A stretch of DNA of 17,614 bases from Actinomycetes bacterium (GTDB lineage Bacteria > Actinomycetota > Actinomycetes > Mycobacteriales > Mycobacteriaceae). Location: the NCBI GenBank assembly GCA_023404955.1, contig JAEXZY010000074.1, forward strand, positions 1 to 17,614, read 5' to 3'. Numbering within the stretch: position 1 is the stretch's first letter; each line of letters starts with the position of its first letter. Made by a program: the position numbers and the translations under genes. A model generated the notes under the pieces. That model saw only the letters and a program-made list of their open reading frames with translations. It did no database searches and was not told the origin of the DNA. Positions 17,401 through 17,614 of this stretch are shown here, in pieces.

Positions 17401-17614
17401 GCCTGCGGTCCGCCCGTGAGTTACGTGCGGCGGTACGCGACCGTGAGCTGCGTGCGGCAGCAGTGGCCGTCGCCGAGCCAGCGCAGTCAGCGACGATCAC
17501 CGAGCGGGATCTGATGGTGTTGCGTGCTGAGGTGGATTTCGTGGAGGCAGCGGGGTCTCGGTCACCGGCCACGGTGTACCCACCCCCAGCCCACGGGTGG
17601 GAGGACCTCGACGA
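11451..17614 (+). CDS. giant N6-DNA methylase / SF2 helicase, phage P1 DarB-like (3' end outside the window; start uncertain)
   Basis: The frame is open from ATG 11451 (GAGGA 4 nt upstream) to the right edge, 2054 codons. Residues numbered from that ATG: a methylase part with SAM motif LEPGCGSGHF (386-395) and catalytic-type NVPF (448-451); then a helicase part with Walker A GAGKS (1131-1135), DEAH (1287-1290), TGTP (1350-1353) and motif VI QREGRVLRQG (1641-1650); then a helical, coiled-coil-like C-terminal region. This order is that of DarB, which protects P1 DNA from restriction, and of related proteins on plasmids and integrative elements. Protection or processing of transferred DNA is inferred. 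Codons 23-220 overlap the 197-aa gene in another frame and read as Gly/Arg/Pro-rich shadow sequence. Normal codon use returns at about 12112, but there is no good start there. The true N-terminus is unresolved; TTG at about 12278 is another option. Confidence 0.85.
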   Translation, partial: MARKPKDAEQPDLFSLFDEEGGGDQPGDRPDRGRGVQPASDAALGLDPGAAPGLPRSDRGLTEPSDRGAGSRIGGAGGRAVDDRPRDPTELPDQGGSAQQRRDLGEGHRSQRAALRADPAAAGDRGTATHHGESRRRSVDAAVDSDPVPHRSGRGDRGPGGAAVAESGVLGGVPDQGGLPPGGAGRGPAAAAPEAGRPAGRRADGTGVPGPTRRRPARPVAAQSSLFDEPDEPTDPRTIDPGGTALPAAAPPLAVTSPSAEADLSSSRDFPASTDVLVPSGPKARARANIAALELVRRLQAAGRPATASEQAVLAAWSGWGAVPEVFDTRNEGFRSERDRLRELLTREQYRQAEASILNAHYADPALAAAVWTALQRAGFTGGRVLEPGCGSGHFIGHAPTDAVMVGVENDPITAAIAAALYPSAQVRNEGFETTRVPEGSFVAAVGNVPFGRFAVHDPAHNPARHSIHNHFIVKALALTAPGGYVAVLTSRYTMDSASDSARRDIAARGELVGALRLPSQAFRRVAGTEVVTDLLVLRRRTEPVDLRVDRPLWLDTARLTLDGAEPDTAAPIAVNAYFHENPQHVLGSMTVGHGLHGSPNLVVEGLSGAELAAQVSEQLDAVIDAAVVRGAGLTATTADLTEVSPQHFDAGLLTAADQGEDPPLFALRFNIETGGIDYWAGHTWEPHNTPKTLVAETRELIALRDAANSLIASQSAGRPVSERHQLRGHLNRLYDDYVERHGPINRFSWVHPKDITQEQHDAKVAAEESKWRAKEGEPGQPYRGRVPEDLLEEWNTKAWEPKASYKKRRHLDGGMRHDPGWAVVSALEVFDETTGQARKAEIFSTDLVSARAEVLSASGPEEALAVSLDRAQRVDVDLIANLLDVDAAAARELLAGLAYPDLDDPDELVPAATALSGNVRQKLAAATAAAQANPVYRDYVAALREVMPADRTAEEIRVRPGAPWIPADVVAQFAKDTFGLSTVTAEHIGGRWVVDIPKHHRFGRLMTETWGMPHKGCDAASLLDALCNSRSVIVNDDDGKLDVQATFAAQAKAAKIGEEFNRWVFNDEERRETLVAEYNRRFNSLRAPRYDGSALSLPGLSDVFVPHYYQRNAVARIIAEPSVLLNHVVGAGKSGTAFMGAMELKRLGLVRQPWIVVPNSIIDQVGREAKQWYPAANILLGTAATNAEGRRRLVAQSASSDWDMVIIPESAFTAIGVSERLRADYIADQLDALRTQLDDAASDRSKKAIERALKTAKERLERLTAQEAKDTGLSFESSGADYLFVDEAHYYKNLQRVCNIQELNCTKSSERAEDLALKLRVLRERRREEAKAAGIAPHRVVERVATFMTGTPIANSLGELWVMQTYLRPDLLAEAGVSDLGDWGAAFTATHTTVEVNATGTKLRPVTRVGKFTNLPELLALSSVYSDVVTRDQVPVELPPLIGGQRQTVALQPDIEVVDFIADLGYRADHLDARNPQRDNILKIANDGRNASLDPRLAHLAAPTESRAAAVAESMMRTYRANLDRVYHHPRTGEPMPKRGCLQVAFCDRGTPSNDPEQFTIYAAIKAELIVRGMPADKIRFVHDARKAHEVGLLREQCINGEVAVLIGSTEKMGTGWNIQPRLAALDHVDVPWRPADLEQREGRVLRQGNQNLDGVEIRTYVTEGTYDTVMWQKVQAKSLFIEQVNRSEVTDRDIEDLSGGDIGAAAAETKALATGDPRYLRQVELDEQVRRLQALERAHHEATRRRDWLVDTHERTIPHKERQLAELQPIAQRAAAHGAEQRSPEVIVGGQRTKENSVTAERLAAACREAFFDGRDRGATRYSDTGVSIDGVALLAARDLTHDSLLLRLTTSQRITEVKKDDLMATASEAGGAKARGLLTRVENLYLDLPRQQATLTSEIDQDRAELADLLAHPPGPFEHTGELTDRQAELATLTLELRLAAESPEAKAKAAAAQARMAARGREPGWSLLHNPTPYVVQESGLRSARELRAAVRDRELRAAAVAVAEPAQSATITERDLMVLRAEVDFVEAAGSRSPATVYPPPAHGWEDLD
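11505..11511 (+). promoter_or_regulatory. Shine-Dalgarno that sets the start of the nested 197-aa gene
   Basis: GAGGAGG lies 6 nt before the GTG at 11518. The earlier in-frame ATG at 11392 has no such site, and the stretch between them does not read like protein in that frame, so translation most likely begins at 11518. Confidence 0.6.
11518..12111 (+). CDS. 197-aa protein of unknown function nested out of frame in the methylase-helicase ORF
   Basis: Translation starts at GTG 11518, with GAGGAGG 6 nt upstream, and ends at TAG 12109-12111. The codons in this frame show the strong G/C third-position bias of real genes in the window, unlike the larger frame that runs across the same bases. The protein is acidic and mostly helical: helices around SPEIARIVAEVY, GQRQGFLDQTAASLSRQIAEL and ERAVEQWM, a Pro-rich linker near 97-107, and a C-terminal part with LVAQLWPSPAFSAVFRIKAGYL and LAVELTELVYQDL. 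There is no membrane helix or enzymatic motif. I do not recognise the family. It could act with the methylase-helicase or with the coupling complex just upstream. An in-frame ATG at 11392 would give 239 aa but is less likely. Confidence 0.72.
   Translation: MTSPEIARIVAEVYSRHLTLPSDWTPGQRQGFLDQTAASLSRQIAELAAELGERAVEQWMTDHGTQPNYLTKVGLLNSAATSAKDIVLSEQLYELIPPPQETEEPPRTMVSRDDVPWTQRWTQTQYRTDPDEATEDLVAQLWPSPAFSAVFRIKAGYLLAARAEDRLPPPQKPGDPLAVELTELVYQDLRDDGLPAR

Overview
The window is GC-rich DNA with strong G/C bias at third codon positions and frequent GTG starts. This points to an actinobacterium, most likely of the Mycobacterium/Gordonia/Rhodococcus group, although nothing here fixes the genus. The content is a conjugation module of the type carried on large plasmids or integrative conjugative elements: a type IV secretion system (T4SS) with its coupling ATPase and a DarB-like methylase-helicase. 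No relaxase, oriT, peptidoglycan hydrolase, replication gene, tRNA or insertion sequence was recognised, so the element continues beyond both ends.

The window is two divergent, tightly packed operons sharing one intergenic region of about 100 bp (7487-7586).

Leftward (minus-strand) operon, in transcription order: a 50-codon small ORF with a strong Shine-Dalgarno (7334-7486); a bitopic protein with an acidic cytoplasmic domain and an extracellular discoidin-like domain (5961-7337); a TcpC/VirB8-like protein (4963-5943); a two-helix VirB2-like membrane protein (4618-4935); a VirB3-VirB4 fusion ATPase (1730-4615); and a VirB6/TrbL-like polytopic protein that runs off the left edge (1-1730). Neighbours overlap or lie 2-27 bp apart. 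Together they would form the envelope channel and its assembly motor.

Rightward (plus-strand) operon: an HTH regulator (7587-8021); a three-helix membrane protein (8005-8679); a soluble VirD4/TraG-type coupling ATPase (8676-10109); a winged-helix protein (10106-10846); a 58-aa membrane protein (10843-11019); a 117-aa protein (11039-11392); a 197-aa protein of unknown function (11518-12111); and a giant N6-methylase/helicase of the phage P1 DarB type that runs off the right edge (11451 to beyond 17614).

The most unusual feature is that the proteins at 10106-10846 and 11039-11392 both look like free-standing copies of the all-alpha cargo-binding domain of the coupling ATPase encoded just upstream. 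That ATPase also lacks its own membrane anchor, and a separate three-helix protein sits immediately before it. This suggests a coupling complex split over several polypeptides. The second unusual feature is that the 197-aa gene lies wholly inside the reading frame of the giant methylase-helicase, out of frame with it, between two similar LFDE-containing segments.
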